Assembly (NCBI GenBank): GCA_040901495.1
Contig: JBBDYO010000026.1
Coordinates: forward strand, 1 to 36,968
Direction: 5' to 3'
Source of the DNA: VRUE01 sp040901495
Lineage (GTDB): Bacteria > Actinomycetota > Thermoleophilia > Solirubrobacterales > 70-9
Length of the DNA: 36,968 nt
Below the pieces are notes generated by a model. The model saw only the letters and a list, made by a program, of their open reading frames with translations, was not told the origin of the DNA and ran no database searches. The position numbers and the translations under genes are program-made. Below are positions 29,006 through 36,968 of the stretch, one piece after another. The number at the start of each line of letters is the position of its first letter. Within the stretch, counting starts at the first letter, position 1.

Positions 29006-30221
29006 GCCCGTTCGCATCGGGTTGCTGGGCCGCGGCACGGTCGGTGGCGCCTTCGCCGAGCTGCTCGAAGGCCGCGCCGGGGCCGTCGAGGCCGCAACCG
29101 GCCGCCGCCCGGAGCTCGCCGGGGTCCTGACCCGCGACGACGGCGACTTCTCGGAGATCCTCGAGGGCTCCGACCTGATCGTCGAGCTGATCGGTGGCAC
29201 GGAGGCGGCGCGCGACTACGTGCTGGAGGCGCTGCGAGCGGGGCGGCCGGTTGTCACCGCCAATAAGCAGCTTCTGGCCCGGCACGGCGAGGAGCTGTTC
29301 GGCGTCGCTCGCGAGGCCGGTGTGCAGCTGCGCTTCGAGGCAGCGGTGGCCGGCGTCATCCCGATAGTCAGGGTGATCCAGGAGAGCTTCGGCGTGACCG
29401 AGATCGACAAGGTCTTCGGCATCGTCAACGGCACCACGAACTTCATCCTCAGCGAGATGGCCTCGACCGGGGCCGCCTACGAGGAGGTGCTTGCCCGGGC
29501 GCAGAAGCTCGGCTACGCCGAGGCCGATCCTACCGACGACGTCACCGGCGCCGACGCTGCCGCGAAGATGGCGATCCTCGCCCGCCTCGCCTTCCACACC
29601 CCGGTGACGCTCGACGAGGTCGCCTACGAGGGCATCGAGCAGGTCACCCCCGACGACCTCGCTTACGCCAAGGAGCTCGGGCTCTCGCTGAAGCTGCTGG
29701 GGGTCGCCGAGCGGCGCGACGGCGGGATCAGCGTCCGTGTCTTCCCCTGTTTCCTCTACAGCGGCCATCCGCTCGCCCCGGTTGGCGGCCCCTTCAACGC
29801 GGTGATGGTCGAGGCTCCCGCGATCACCGAGGTGACGATGTCCGGGCCGGGCGCCGGCGGCGTCCAAACCGCTTCGGCTGTGCTCGGCGACGTCGTCTCG
29901 ATCCTGGCCGGCGAGGCCCCGCTGCACGAGGTTCGAGAGGAGCTGCCGGTCGTCTCCGACGTCCCCTCTTCCTTTTACCTGCACCTCGAGGTCGCGGATC
30001 GGCCCGGAGTGCTCGCGAAGATCGCGCAGGTGCTGGGCGAGAACGAGATCTCGGTCAAGAGCGTGGTGCAGCGGGGGATCGGCGACGAGGCGCGGCTGGT
30101 GATGGTCATCCACGAGTGCTTGGAGTCGCGCTTTACGGCGGCGCTTGAACAGATCGCCGAGCTGGAGGACCTCCGCTCGGCCCCCCGCTCGATCCGGGTG
30201 ATCGAGGAGGAGTTCGTGTGA
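28992..30221 (+). CDS. hom: Homoserine dehydrogenase
   Basis: This 409-residue enzyme reduces aspartate-semialdehyde to homoserine with NAD(P)H, the branch step toward threonine and methionine. It has the Rossmann motif IGLLGRGTVGGAFAELL near residue 9 and the TANKQLLARHG segment. The catalytic region reads FGIVNGTTNFILSEMASTG, with GYAEADPTDDVTGADAAAKMAILARLAF following. The C-terminal ACT domain (residues 330-405, FYLHLEVADRPGVLAKIAQVLGENEISVKSVVQ) probably allows feedback control by threonine. The ATG at 28992 overlaps lysA by 14 bases; a second ATG lies two codons later. Confidence 0.97.
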   Translation: MSMAEPVRIGLLGRGTVGGAFAELLEGRAGAVEAATGRRPELAGVLTRDDGDFSEILEGSDLIVELIGGTEAARDYVLEALRAGRPVVTANKQLLARHGEELFGVAREAGVQLRFEAAVAGVIPIVRVIQESFGVTEIDKVFGIVNGTTNFILSEMASTGAAYEEVLARAQKLGYAEADPTDDVTGADAAAKMAILARLAFHTPVTLDEVAYEGIEQVTPDDLAYAKELGLSLKLLGVAERRDGGISVRVFPCFLYSGHPLAPVGGPFNAVMVEAPAITEVTMSGPGAGGVQTASAVLGDVVSILAGEAPLHEVREELPVVSDVPSSFYLHLEVADRPGVLAKIAQVLGENEISVKSVVQRGIGDEARLVMVIHECLESRFTAALEQIAELEDLRSAPRSIRVIEEEFV

Positions 30222-30252
30222 GCCGGGCTCGACGCCTCTGCCGAGTGAGCTG

Positions 30253-31287
30253 ATGGCGCTTCCTCTGATTGAGCGGTATCGGGAGCGGTTACCGCTGGAG
30301 GCGGGGGACCCGGTGGTGAGCCTGAACGAGGGGTCGACGCCCTTGATCGAGGCGCCGCGCCTCTCGGAGCGGTTGGAGGTCCGGGTCCTGCTGAAGTTCG
30401 AGGGGGCAAACCCGACCGGGTCGTTCAAGGACCGGGGGATGACCGTCGCGGTCTCGCGGGCAAAGGGGCGCGGGGCGGAGGCCATCATCTGCGCCTCGAC
30501 CGGCAACACGGCCGCCAGCGCGGCGGCCTACGCCGCCCGCGCCGGATTGCGCGGGGCGGTGATTGTCCCGGAGGGGAAGATCGCGATCGGCAAGCTCGCC
30601 CAGGCGCTGATGCACGGCGCCCGGGTCGTCGCCCTGCAGGGTAACTTCGACGAGGCGCTGCAGATCGTCCGCGAGCTGGCCGACAAGCACCCGATCGAGC
30701 TGGTCAACTCGGTTAACCCGTACCGGATCGAGGGCCAGAAGACCGCTGCCTTCGAGGTGGTTGAGGAGATGGGGGAAGCCCCGGGAGCGCTGGCGATCCC
30801 GGTGGGGAACGCCGGCAACGTGACCGCCTACTGGCAGGGCTTTCAGGAGGTCGACACGGCCCCTGTCCTCTATGGCTTTCAGGCCGAGGGGGCCGCGCCA
30901 CTGGTCCACGGCGCGCCGGTGGCCAATCCGGAGACGGTGGCTTCGGCGATCCGGATCGGCAACCCGGCGCGCTGGGAGGAGGCGATGGCGGCAATCACCG
31001 ACTCCCGGGGCCGCGTCGCCGCCGTCTCCGACGAGCAGATCCTCGATGCCTATCACTGGCTCGCTTCCAACGAGGGCGTGTTCTGCGAGCCGGCCTCCGC
31101 CGCATCGGTGGCCGGCCTGTTCGCACACGGCCTTCCTGTCGCCGAGGGTGAGCCCCCACCGGAGTCGGTCGTCTGCGTTCTCACCGGGCACGGCCTCAAG
31201 GACCCCGACACCGCCCTCTCCAAAGCTCCCCCCGTGATCAATTGCGAGAACGACCTGAGCGCGGTCGAGCGGGCGGTGTTCGATTGA
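30253..31287 (+). CDS. thrC: Threonine synthase
   Basis: This 344-residue PLP enzyme converts O-phosphohomoserine to threonine. The PLP lysine is in the motif NPTGSFKDRGM (residues 54-64). STGNTAASAAAYAARAGL and IPVGNAGNVTAYWQGF are the phosphate-binding and glycine-rich segments. The SLNEGSTPLIEAPRLSERL segment near residue 23 is also typical. It follows hom by 31 bases and overlaps thrB by four bases (TTGA), so the two are probably translated together. It is the short bacterial type. Confidence 0.97.
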   Translation: MALPLIERYRERLPLEAGDPVVSLNEGSTPLIEAPRLSERLEVRVLLKFEGANPTGSFKDRGMTVAVSRAKGRGAEAIICASTGNTAASAAAYAARAGLRGAVIVPEGKIAIGKLAQALMHGARVVALQGNFDEALQIVRELADKHPIELVNSVNPYRIEGQKTAAFEVVEEMGEAPGALAIPVGNAGNVTAYWQGFQEVDTAPVLYGFQAEGAAPLVHGAPVANPETVASAIRIGNPARWEEAMAAITDSRGRVAAVSDEQILDAYHWLASNEGVFCEPASAASVAGLFAHGLPVAEGEPPPESVVCVLTGHGLKDPDTALSKAPPVINCENDLSAVERAVFD

Positions 31288-32165
31288 CCACGCGCCGCCG
31301 GCTGATCCGCGTCCCGGCTTCCTCGGCGAACCTCGGCCCGGGGTACGACGTGATGGCCGCGGCCGTCGAGATGTTCCTCGAGCTCGAGGTGGAGGAGACG
31401 GGGGAGTTCTCCTTCGATCCGGGCGGCCTCGACGTGCCCACCGGGCGCGAGAACCTCGTCGTGCGCGCCTTCGAGAGCCTGCACTCGGCGGATGGGATCG
31501 CCTTCCGGCTGCGCAGTGAGATTCCGCTCGCCCGTGGGCTGGGCTCCAGCGCCGCGGCCATCGTCGCCGGGCTGTTCGCGGCCGACCACCTCTTCGAGCT
31601 GGCCCTCTCCAAGGAGGAGATGCTGGCTCGGGCGACCGAGATCGAGGGTCACCCCGACAACGTCGCCGCGGCGATCTACGGCGGCTTCGTGATCTGCGGC
31701 GCCTCGGATGGCGGCGAGCCGATCGCCGCCCGCTTCGACGCGCCCGGAGGGCTGGAGGGGTTGGCGGTGATCCCTGCGGAAGAGGTCTCCACGGAGCAGG
31801 CCCGGGAGGCGATTCCCGCCGAGGTCCCGCTGACCGACGCCGTCGCCAACATCTCCGCGGCGTCGCAGCTCGTTCTCGGGCTGGAGCGGGCCGATCTGGA
31901 CCTGGTTGCCCTCGGCCTGGCCGACCGGATCCACCAGCCTCGCCGCCGTGATCTCTACCCCCGCTCGATGGAGCTGGTTGACTCGGCCAGGGAGATGGGC
32001 GCGCTTGGCGCGACGATCTCGGGCGCCGGGCCCACCGTCCTCCTCTGGACGACCTGGCAGGACGCCGGCAAGGTCGCCGAGGAGCTGGAGCGCCGCTACG
32101 GCGACTGGGCCGAGGTCCGCCGCCTCCCATTCACTCCCCACGGCGCCGACGTTCCCGAGCTCTGA
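31284..32165 (+). CDS. thrB: Homoserine kinase, TTG start
   Basis: This 293-residue GHMP kinase phosphorylates homoserine with ATP, making the threonine synthase substrate. The N-terminal VPASSANLGPGYDVMAAAVEMFLELEV block, the ATP-binding motif IPLARGLGSSAAAIVAGLFAA and the C-terminal ATISGAGPTVLLW motif are all present. EGHPDNVAAAIYGGFVICG is a further family block. In-frame starts are limited to TTG at 31284 or a TTG at 31242; the former is chosen since it overlaps the thrC stop as TTGA and starts just before the conserved fold. The order hom-thrC-thrB is standard. Confidence 0.96.
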   Translation: MTTRRRLIRVPASSANLGPGYDVMAAAVEMFLELEVEETGEFSFDPGGLDVPTGRENLVVRAFESLHSADGIAFRLRSEIPLARGLGSSAAAIVAGLFAADHLFELALSKEEMLARATEIEGHPDNVAAAIYGGFVICGASDGGEPIAARFDAPGGLEGLAVIPAEEVSTEQAREAIPAEVPLTDAVANISAASQLVLGLERADLDLVALGLADRIHQPRRRDLYPRSMELVDSAREMGALGATISGAGPTVLLWTTWQDAGKVAEELERRYGDWAEVRRLPFTPHGADVPEL

Positions 32166-32202
32166 GCTGGCGATGGCTGCCGACGCCGCGGAGAGCTGAC
32201 CG

Positions 32203-32580
32203 GTGGACTGGATGATTCGAATCGGCCTGATCGAGCTGGCGCTGGGCGGGCTGCTCGGCTGGGCGATGGTGGTCCGTGAGGAGAAGCCCGAGTGGCTGCG
32301 CCGGATCGGCATCGTGGCTCCCCAGCGGATTCGCCAGGTCCATCTCGACTACGTGATGATGGGCCTGATCCTGATCGGGGTCGGCCTCGCCGTTCCGGAC
32401 CTGCCGAGCGTGGCCGCGGTGGCCCTGGTCTTCGGCACGATCGTCAACCCCTTCCTCTTCGTTCCGCTCGCCTTCTCCCCTGACACCGAGCGGCGGGCTT
32501 GGTACCGCCTGCTGGCGGTCGTCTCCTTCCTCGGAGTAAGCGGCGGCCTCGTCGCCGCCGCAATCGTCGGCCCGGGCTGA
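32203..32580 (+). CDS. Small membrane protein, 125 residues
   Basis: This hydrophobic protein has about four membrane segments: IRIGLIELALGGLLGWAMVV, YVMMGLILIGVGLAV, VAAVALVFGTIVNPFLFVPLAF and LLAVVSFLGVSGGLVAAAIV. A conserved-looking cytoplasmic segment, PEWLRRIGIVAPQRIRQVHLDY, lies between the first two. I do not know the family. The GTG at 32203 begins it, 37 bases after thrB, so it may be the last gene of the lysine/threonine operon. Function is unknown. Confidence 0.62.
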   Translation: MDWMIRIGLIELALGGLLGWAMVVREEKPEWLRRIGIVAPQRIRQVHLDYVMMGLILIGVGLAVPDLPSVAAVALVFGTIVNPFLFVPLAFSPDTERRAWYRLLAVVSFLGVSGGLVAAAIVGPG

Positions 32581-32624
32581 CCTCCTCTGGCCACGAAGGG
32601 GTATGCGCAGCCGGCTGGTGCGGT

Positions 32625-32630
32625 TACGAT
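32625..32630 (+). promoter_or_regulatory. Predicted leaderless -10 box of the beta-propeller gene
   Basis: TACGAT lies 6 bases before the ATG at 32637, with no ribosome-binding site between them. It is one of the cleaner cases of this arrangement in the window. Confidence 0.42.
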
Positions 32631-32636
32631 CGCGCG

Positions 32637-33701
32637 ATGCCGAAGAAGCCGAAGTCGAAATGGATCGTGGCGATCGCCGTCGTAATCGCGCTTCTTGCGC
32701 TTCCCGTCGCGGCGCAGGCGACGCTGGTCTACACCCACGCGCCGCTCAATCCCTCGGTCTACGCCGCCAACGACAATGGCTCGGGTGCCCACAAAATCGA
32801 CAAGGGCACGCAGCCGGACGTCTCTCCCGACGGGAACACGGTCGCCTACTTCCACGAAGGGCCGGGCCATGCCCAGGAACTGATGGTCGCGGCGACCGAC
32901 GGCAGCGGCTCACCCCGCCAGCTGCTCGCCGCCTGGCGCGAATCGTTTGTCTTCGCCTGGTCGGCCGACTCGACCAGGGTGGCCGCCCTCACCGGCCCCG
33001 AGCTCGGCAAAAGGCGCCTCGTCGTCATTGACGTCGCAACCGGCAAGCAGCAGACGATTGCCAGCGGTTACTTCTGGGGGGTCAGCTTTTCGCCGCAGGG
33101 AAACGAACAGCTCGTCTACGCGCAGGCGGGAGCCGACAGGTATCCGCCTCACAGCGACATCTACCGGATCGACCTGCTCCCCATCGGCGCAGTCGGTGTC
33201 GCTGCCCCGAGCCTGCGCCGGCTGACCAGCGACCACCGTTCGACGAGCCCGCTCTGGGGGCCGAACGGCAAGATCGTCTTCGTCAAGCAGTTGGGCGCCA
33301 AACAGCGTAAGTACGGTCCCAAGAACGACCTCTTCCTGATGAACGAGAGCGGCGGCCAGGTCAAACGCCTGACCAACACCAAGGTCGATCCGCTGCTCAC
33401 CGGCCTCTCGCCGACCCAGTGGTCGGCCAACGGCAATCGCCTGCTGACCGAGTTCGGCGGGCAGGACACCAGCTACGCGGTCACGGTCAACCCGAAAACC
33501 GGCGCCGAACGCGCCTTGACCAAGGAACGCGAGATCGGCTTCGTCGGCGCCGCCCTTTCGGCCGATGGCAAGACCGTCCTCGGCTCGATCGGCGAGTTCG
33601 AAGGCAACATCCCCGACCGCAAGGTGCTCACCATCCCCTACGCCGGGGGCAAACCAAAGGTCCTTGTCAAAAACGCCTCCGAACCGGACTGGAGCCGTTG
33701 A
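32637..33701 (+). CDS. Secreted TolB-like beta-propeller protein
   Basis: This 354-residue protein has a signal peptide (KSKWIVAIAVVIALLALPVAAQA, cleaved near residue 29). Repeated WD40/TolB-type blades follow: QPDVSPDGNTVAYF, FAWSADSTRVAAL, WGVSFSPQGNEQLVYA, SPLWGPNGKIVFVK, TQWSANGNRLLTEF and AALSADGKTVLGSI. The SPDG/SADG turns are typical of these propellers. It has no TolB N-terminal domain and no Pal or Tol partner nearby, so it is probably a secreted or wall-associated binding protein rather than TolB itself. Function is unknown. The ATG at 32637 starts the signal peptide. Confidence 0.85.
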   Translation: MPKKPKSKWIVAIAVVIALLALPVAAQATLVYTHAPLNPSVYAANDNGSGAHKIDKGTQPDVSPDGNTVAYFHEGPGHAQELMVAATDGSGSPRQLLAAWRESFVFAWSADSTRVAALTGPELGKRRLVVIDVATGKQQTIASGYFWGVSFSPQGNEQLVYAQAGADRYPPHSDIYRIDLLPIGAVGVAAPSLRRLTSDHRSTSPLWGPNGKIVFVKQLGAKQRKYGPKNDLFLMNESGGQVKRLTNTKVDPLLTGLSPTQWSANGNRLLTEFGGQDTSYAVTVNPKTGAERALTKEREIGFVGAALSADGKTVLGSIGEFEGNIPDRKVLTIPYAGGKPKVLVKNASEPDWSR

Positions 33702-34075
33702 TGGGGGACGGCTTCTCGATTAAGCATCGCGACGAGTTCGAGTCGATGGAGGGGTCGGGGGACGCGACCTGGAAGCTGGCCCGCAAGGCGCTCGGCACTG
33801 CCTCGTTCGGCTTCAATCTGGTTGAGATCGCGCCCGGGGGGCAGATCCCCGAGCACGACGAGTCGGGCAGCGGCCAGGAGGAGGTCTACGTGATCCTCGA
33901 GGGAGAGGCGACGTTGCGGATCGGCGGCGAGGACCACCCGGCGCCGGCCGGCACCTTCGCCTCGATTGAGCCGCCGGTTACCCGCACCATCCTCAATCGC
34001 TCCGAGGCCCCGGTCACCGCGCTGCTGATCGGCGTCGACCCGGCCGGGGGCTACGAGCCGATGTCCTGGGCCTGA
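33701..34075 (+). CDS. Cupin-domain protein
   Basis: This 124-residue protein is a single small beta barrel. The first cupin motif reads IAPGGQIPEHDESGSGQEEVYVILEGEATLRIGG, with His and Glu metal-ligand candidates (HDE and the later E), and the second reads APAGTFASIEPPVTRTILN. The second motif has lost the usual His, so metal binding is uncertain. Its ATG overlaps the upstream stop (TGATG), so it is translated with the propeller protein. It may bind a small molecule or act as an isomerase or sensor; the sequence does not decide. Confidence 0.82.
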   Translation: MGDGFSIKHRDEFESMEGSGDATWKLARKALGTASFGFNLVEIAPGGQIPEHDESGSGQEEVYVILEGEATLRIGGEDHPAPAGTFASIEPPVTRTILNRSEAPVTALLIGVDPAGGYEPMSWA

Positions 34076-34189
34076 GGGGCGCTCTGGGCCTGGACGGCGA
34101 ACTTCATTTAAGCCTGCTAGTCACGTACAAACACGGATTCGCGATCCAGCACGTTGCGAGATCGACTAGTTCAAGCGGTTCATCGTCCC

Positions 34190-34195
34190 TATAAT
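34190..34195 (+). promoter_or_regulatory. Consensus -10 box of gltB
   Basis: A perfect TATAAT is followed by a leader of about 55 bases and by GGGAGG (34247-34252) before the ATG at 34258. The -35 region is weak (TAGTTC or similar). An inverted repeat, CGATC and GATCG, lies at 34142-34163 upstream. This is the only full TATAAT consensus I noticed at a promoter position. Confidence 0.55.
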
Positions 34196-34257
34196 TCTGC
34201 GACTTGGCAACCCGTCGCGCGCCCGCTCGAAGAAGGCGTGGAAACCGGGAGGACAGA

Positions 34258-36968
34258 ATGTCGGACACCCAGTCCCGTGAGCTTCACGGCGAGGGCTTTC
34301 GCTACTCGCCAGAGCGCGCCTACCGGCCGCTGGTCTCTCCACCGAGCGTTGAGGACAAGGACGCTTGTGCGATCTACGCCTCCGTCCGCAAGGACGCGAC
34401 GCCGAGCCACGAGCCGATTCGGCTGGCGATCCCGGCCCTGCAGAAGATGCTCCACCGTGCCGGCAACGTCGACGGTGAGGGTGACGGCTGCGGGTTGCTG
34501 CTCGACCTCCCCCGCAAGATCTGGGCGGAGGAGGTGCGGGCCGGTGGCCACGACCCGTCGCTGACCCTCGACGACGCCTTTGCCGTCGCCCACGTCTTCG
34601 TCGATCGCACCCAGGATCTGCAGAAGGTCCAGCATGACGCCCGTGAGATCCTCGGCCAGGGGGGCTTCCGCATCCTCGCCGAGCGAATCGGAGTCGTCGA
34701 CTCGACCGCCCTCGGCCCGACCGCCCGCGAGGAGGAGCCCCACTTCTGGCAGGTTGCCGGCCTCGTCGCCGACGCCTCCCGCCGCGAGCGGGTCCTCTTC
34801 GACCTCCTGATCGACCTGGAGAGCCGGCTCGGCGTCCACGTCCCATCCCTCTCGGCGACGACCTGCGTCTACAAGGTGATGGGCGCCCCGAAGGTCCTTG
34901 GCAAGTACTACCCGGACCTCACCGACGAGCGCTTCGAGACGATCGGCAGCTTCGGCCACAACCGCTACTCGACCAATACCTGGCCCTCTTTCAAGCGTGT
35001 CCAGCCGTTCTCGGTGCTGGGGCACAACGGCGAGATCAACACGATCGAGCAGCTGCGCCAGGAGGCGCGCATGCTCGGCGTCCCGATCGAGCCGGGGAAC
35101 TCCGACTCGCAGGACCTCAACCGCACGATCGACACCTTGATCAGCCGCGACGGGCTCACCCTTGCCGAGGCGATGGAGATGGTCCTGCCGCCGATCTTCG
35201 AGGAGATTCGCAGGCTGCCGGAGGACCTGCACCGCTTCTACATGTACCTGCACCAGGCGATGGGGCCGTTCGCGCAGGGCCCGGTGGCGTTGATCGCCCG
35301 CCACGCCGATGAGTGCGTGTTCTCCGCCGACGCGCTCGGGCTGCGCCCGCTCTGGCAGGTGGAGACCACCGAGGACTTCGTCTTCAGCTCCGAGCCGGGC
35401 GTCGTCTCGGTCAGCGCGATGGTCTCCGAGCCGAAGCCGCTTGCTCCCGGCGAGAAGGCGCTGGTCGAAATCGATCGCGCTCGCAAGCGCTCGCTGTTGC
35501 GGCCCCACGACGAGATGCTGCGGATCGTCCGCGACCGCTGGCTGGCACGCAACGGCGCCGAGGACGCGGGCCCCTACGACCGGGCGCTGGAGACCGGCGG
35601 GCCGCTCGAGGGCGGGGAGGTGCCGGGCTATTCCGATGCTGGGCCTGAGGAGCCGGTAAAGGTTGCCGACCGGGTCCTCGCCGGCTTCGGCTGGCAGCGC
35701 GACGACGTCAAACTCGTCCAGCAGATGGCGTCCAACGGCTCCGAGCCGGTGGGATCGCTTGGCTACGACGGCCCGCTGGCGGCGCTTTCGCCCGAGCGCC
35801 AGAACCTCGCCGACTACTTCAAGGAGACGGTCGCCGTCGTCACCAACCCGGCGATCGACCGCGAGCGTGAGATGGAGCACTTCTCGACCCGCACGGTGTT
35901 CGGGCGCCGCCCCTCGATCGCGGCCGCCAGTGAGGACACCGGCACCGTCGAGACCTCCTTCCCGGTGATTCTCGGCGGCCACCATGAGATGGCGCCGCTC
36001 TCCGACAAGACCTACCGCCAGGTCGCCCGTGAGAACCACACCTACCTGCTCGAGGACCTTTGGGAGGAGTTCCGGGGGAGAGGCGGCGCGGTCGACATCT
36101 CGCTGCTGGAGTCGGAGACCACCCAGGGCGCGATCGAGCGGATCAAACAGGAAGCGGTGAAGAAGGTCCAGGATGGCGCCGAGCTGCTGGTGCTCACCGA
36201 CCGCACGGTCTATGACGCCGAGCGCCGCTACCTCGATCCGCACCTCGCCACCTCCGCGATCGATTTGGCGCTGAAGCAGTACCGGGTCGAGCTCGGCGAG
36301 GAGAACCTGCGCCGCCGCTGCGGGATCGTGCTGCGCTCGGCGTCGATTCGCAACGTCCATGACGTGATGCTGGCCCTTGGGTTGGGCGCCAACGGTGTCT
36401 GTCCCTACGCGATGGTCGAGGTGATCTGCGTCGAGGACTACGAGTCCGACATCGGCAACCTCTGCGCGGCCCTGACCAAAGGGATAGAGAAAGTGATCTC
36501 GACAATCGGGATCCACGAGGTACGCGGGTACGCGCGCCAGTTCTCCTCGATCGGGGTCAAGCCGGAGCTTGCCGACATCTTTCAGACCGAGGCGTTCGCA
36601 GCTTCGGGCTCGGGCGGTACGGGTTTCGCCGACCTCGACGAGAGCAGCAACGAGCGAGCGCGGATCCTCTCCGGAGACGAAGACGCCAAACCGGCCAAGA
36701 CCTTCCGCTTCTACCCCAAGGTCTACAAGGCGGCGATCGCCACCGCCAACGGCTCCGGCTCCTACGCCGAGTACTCGGAGAAAGTCCGCGACCTCGAGGC
36801 CCAGAGCCCGATCTCGATGCGCCACATCATGGGCCTGAAGGGCGACCGCGACCCGGTTGACCCCGCCAATGTCGACGCCGGCATCGGCCACCATGACTAC
36901 CCCGTGGTGATCTCCTCGATGAGCTTCGGCTCGCAGTCCGAGCCCGCCTTCCGCGCCTATGCGGAGGC
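34258..36968 (+). CDS. gltB: Glutamate synthase large subunit, 3' end missing
   Basis: This enzyme makes glutamate from 2-oxoglutarate and glutamine. About 903 codons are visible before the window ends. The N-terminal class II glutaminase domain starts at Cys37 (EDKDACAIYA), so a 36-residue propeptide is probably removed to free the N-terminal Cys; the Azospirillum enzyme has a propeptide of the same length. The motif HNRYSTNTWPSFKRVQPFSVLGHNGEINTI and the adjacent NSDSQDLNRTID region are typical. The central domain reads LVLTDRTVYDAER and GVCPYAMVEV, and the FMN domain begins at HHDYPVVISSMSFGSQS. The ATG follows GGGAGG by 5 bases. The small subunit and the FeS-cluster region lie outside the window. 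Confidence 0.96.
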   Translation, partial: MSDTQSRELHGEGFRYSPERAYRPLVSPPSVEDKDACAIYASVRKDATPSHEPIRLAIPALQKMLHRAGNVDGEGDGCGLLLDLPRKIWAEEVRAGGHDPSLTLDDAFAVAHVFVDRTQDLQKVQHDAREILGQGGFRILAERIGVVDSTALGPTAREEEPHFWQVAGLVADASRRERVLFDLLIDLESRLGVHVPSLSATTCVYKVMGAPKVLGKYYPDLTDERFETIGSFGHNRYSTNTWPSFKRVQPFSVLGHNGEINTIEQLRQEARMLGVPIEPGNSDSQDLNRTIDTLISRDGLTLAEAMEMVLPPIFEEIRRLPEDLHRFYMYLHQAMGPFAQGPVALIARHADECVFSADALGLRPLWQVETTEDFVFSSEPGVVSVSAMVSEPKPLAPGEKALVEIDRARKRSLLRPHDEMLRIVRDRWLARNGAEDAGPYDRALETGGPLEGGEVPGYSDAGPEEPVKVADRVLAGFGWQRDDVKLVQQMASNGSEPVGSLGYDGPLAALSPERQNLADYFKETVAVVTNPAIDREREMEHFSTRTVFGRRPSIAAASEDTGTVETSFPVILGGHHEMAPLSDKTYRQVARENHTYLLEDLWEEFRGRGGAVDISLLESETTQGAIERIKQEAVKKVQDGAELLVLTDRTVYDAERRYLDPHLATSAIDLALKQYRVELGEENLRRRCGIVLRSASIRNVHDVMLALGLGANGVCPYAMVEVICVEDYESDIGNLCAALTKGIEKVISTIGIHEVRGYARQFSSIGVKPELADIFQTEAFAASGSGGTGFADLDESSNERARILSGDEDAKPAKTFRFYPKVYKAAIATANGSGSYAEYSEKVRDLEAQSPISMRHIMGLKGDRDPVDPANVDAGIGHHDYPVVISSMSFGSQSEPAFRAYAE

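Noticed and set aside
32637..33701. Calling the propeller protein TolB
   Set aside because: It lacks the TolB N-terminal domain and Tol/Pal neighbours; the fold alone is shared by many secreted proteins.
34162..34179. A third FadR-like site before gltB (GACTAGT core)
   Set aside because: Only about 11 of 18 positions match, mostly the short central palindrome, and gltB is not a fatty-acid gene.
34258..36894. A very long open frame on the strand opposite gltB
   Set aside because: The plus strand encodes a clear glutamate synthase; the antisense frame is a by-product of GC-rich codon use and has low-complexity composition.

Overview
The window is about 37 kb of dense, GC-rich bacterial DNA. 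It fits an actinobacterium, most probably class Thermoleophilia (Solirubrobacterales-like); this placement is inferred from content, not from a marker tree. Supporting signs are the GC content, many GTG and TTG starts, an F420-type (LLM) oxidoreductase, several acyl-CoA dehydrogenases, exported proteins with a 'PSPAMLVAL...GTAYA' N-terminus, and a SigH-type sigma factor. A 10-base gap (N 892-901) beside a C run inside cysS points to a draft or metagenome assembly.

Layout. 1-2846: cysS (5' end missing), rlmB and sigH, the same order as the Bacillus cysS-rlmB-sigH neighbourhood; sigH has its own promoter and a foldable leader. 2833-5047: a GNAT protein, an exported collagen-like protein, tRNA-Thr(TGT). 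5054-8373: a membrane protein with a SHOCT tail, divergent from a ring-cleaving dioxygenase/maleylacetate reductase-like pair that looks like a hydroquinone module. 8410-12284: a PlsC-GpsA fusion, an ECF sigma factor with a small membrane partner, a DUF4383 protein and a rhomboid protease with an N-terminal zinc-ribbon region. 12295-14921: a BtuF-like binding protein, a CorC/HlyC-type membrane protein and a small protein, followed by a 156-bp MITE-like element. 15097-21041: beta-oxidation block of 3-hydroxyacyl-CoA dehydrogenase, divergent thiolase, two adjacent acyl-CoA dehydrogenases, an LLM oxidoreductase and an alkyltransferase-like protein. 21082-24245: small exported and hypothetical proteins, then an overlapping minus-strand operon of a cell-wall-binding-repeat protein, an 82-residue protein and an MBL hydrolase. 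24361-27658: another acyl-CoA dehydrogenase behind a perfect FadR-like palindrome, an M23 peptidase and an anchored low-complexity protein. 27695-32165: lysA-hom-thrC-thrB. 32203-34075: small membrane protein, beta-propeller protein and cupin. 34258-end: gltB, cut by the window edge.

How parts work together. The fatty-acid genes (dehydrogenases, hydroxyacyl-CoA dehydrogenase, thiolase) form most of a beta-oxidation cycle; two of their promoters share a TetR/FadR-like operator. lysA, hom, thrC and thrB cover lysine and threonine synthesis from the aspartate pathway, and gltB supplies glutamate. Many genes appear leaderless, with a TAnnnT box 6-10 bases before the start codon.

The least ordinary signals are non-coding: long hairpins inside or at the edge of coding sequence (cysS, the alkyltransferase-like gene), a 36-bp palindrome over an acyl-CoA dehydrogenase promoter, a MITE-like quasi-palindrome with CTAG flanks, a symmetric divergent promoter, and two structured leaders (sigH and the 27026 gene). 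No CRISPR array, phage or defence system was seen, and no gene-free stretch exceeds 300 bases.
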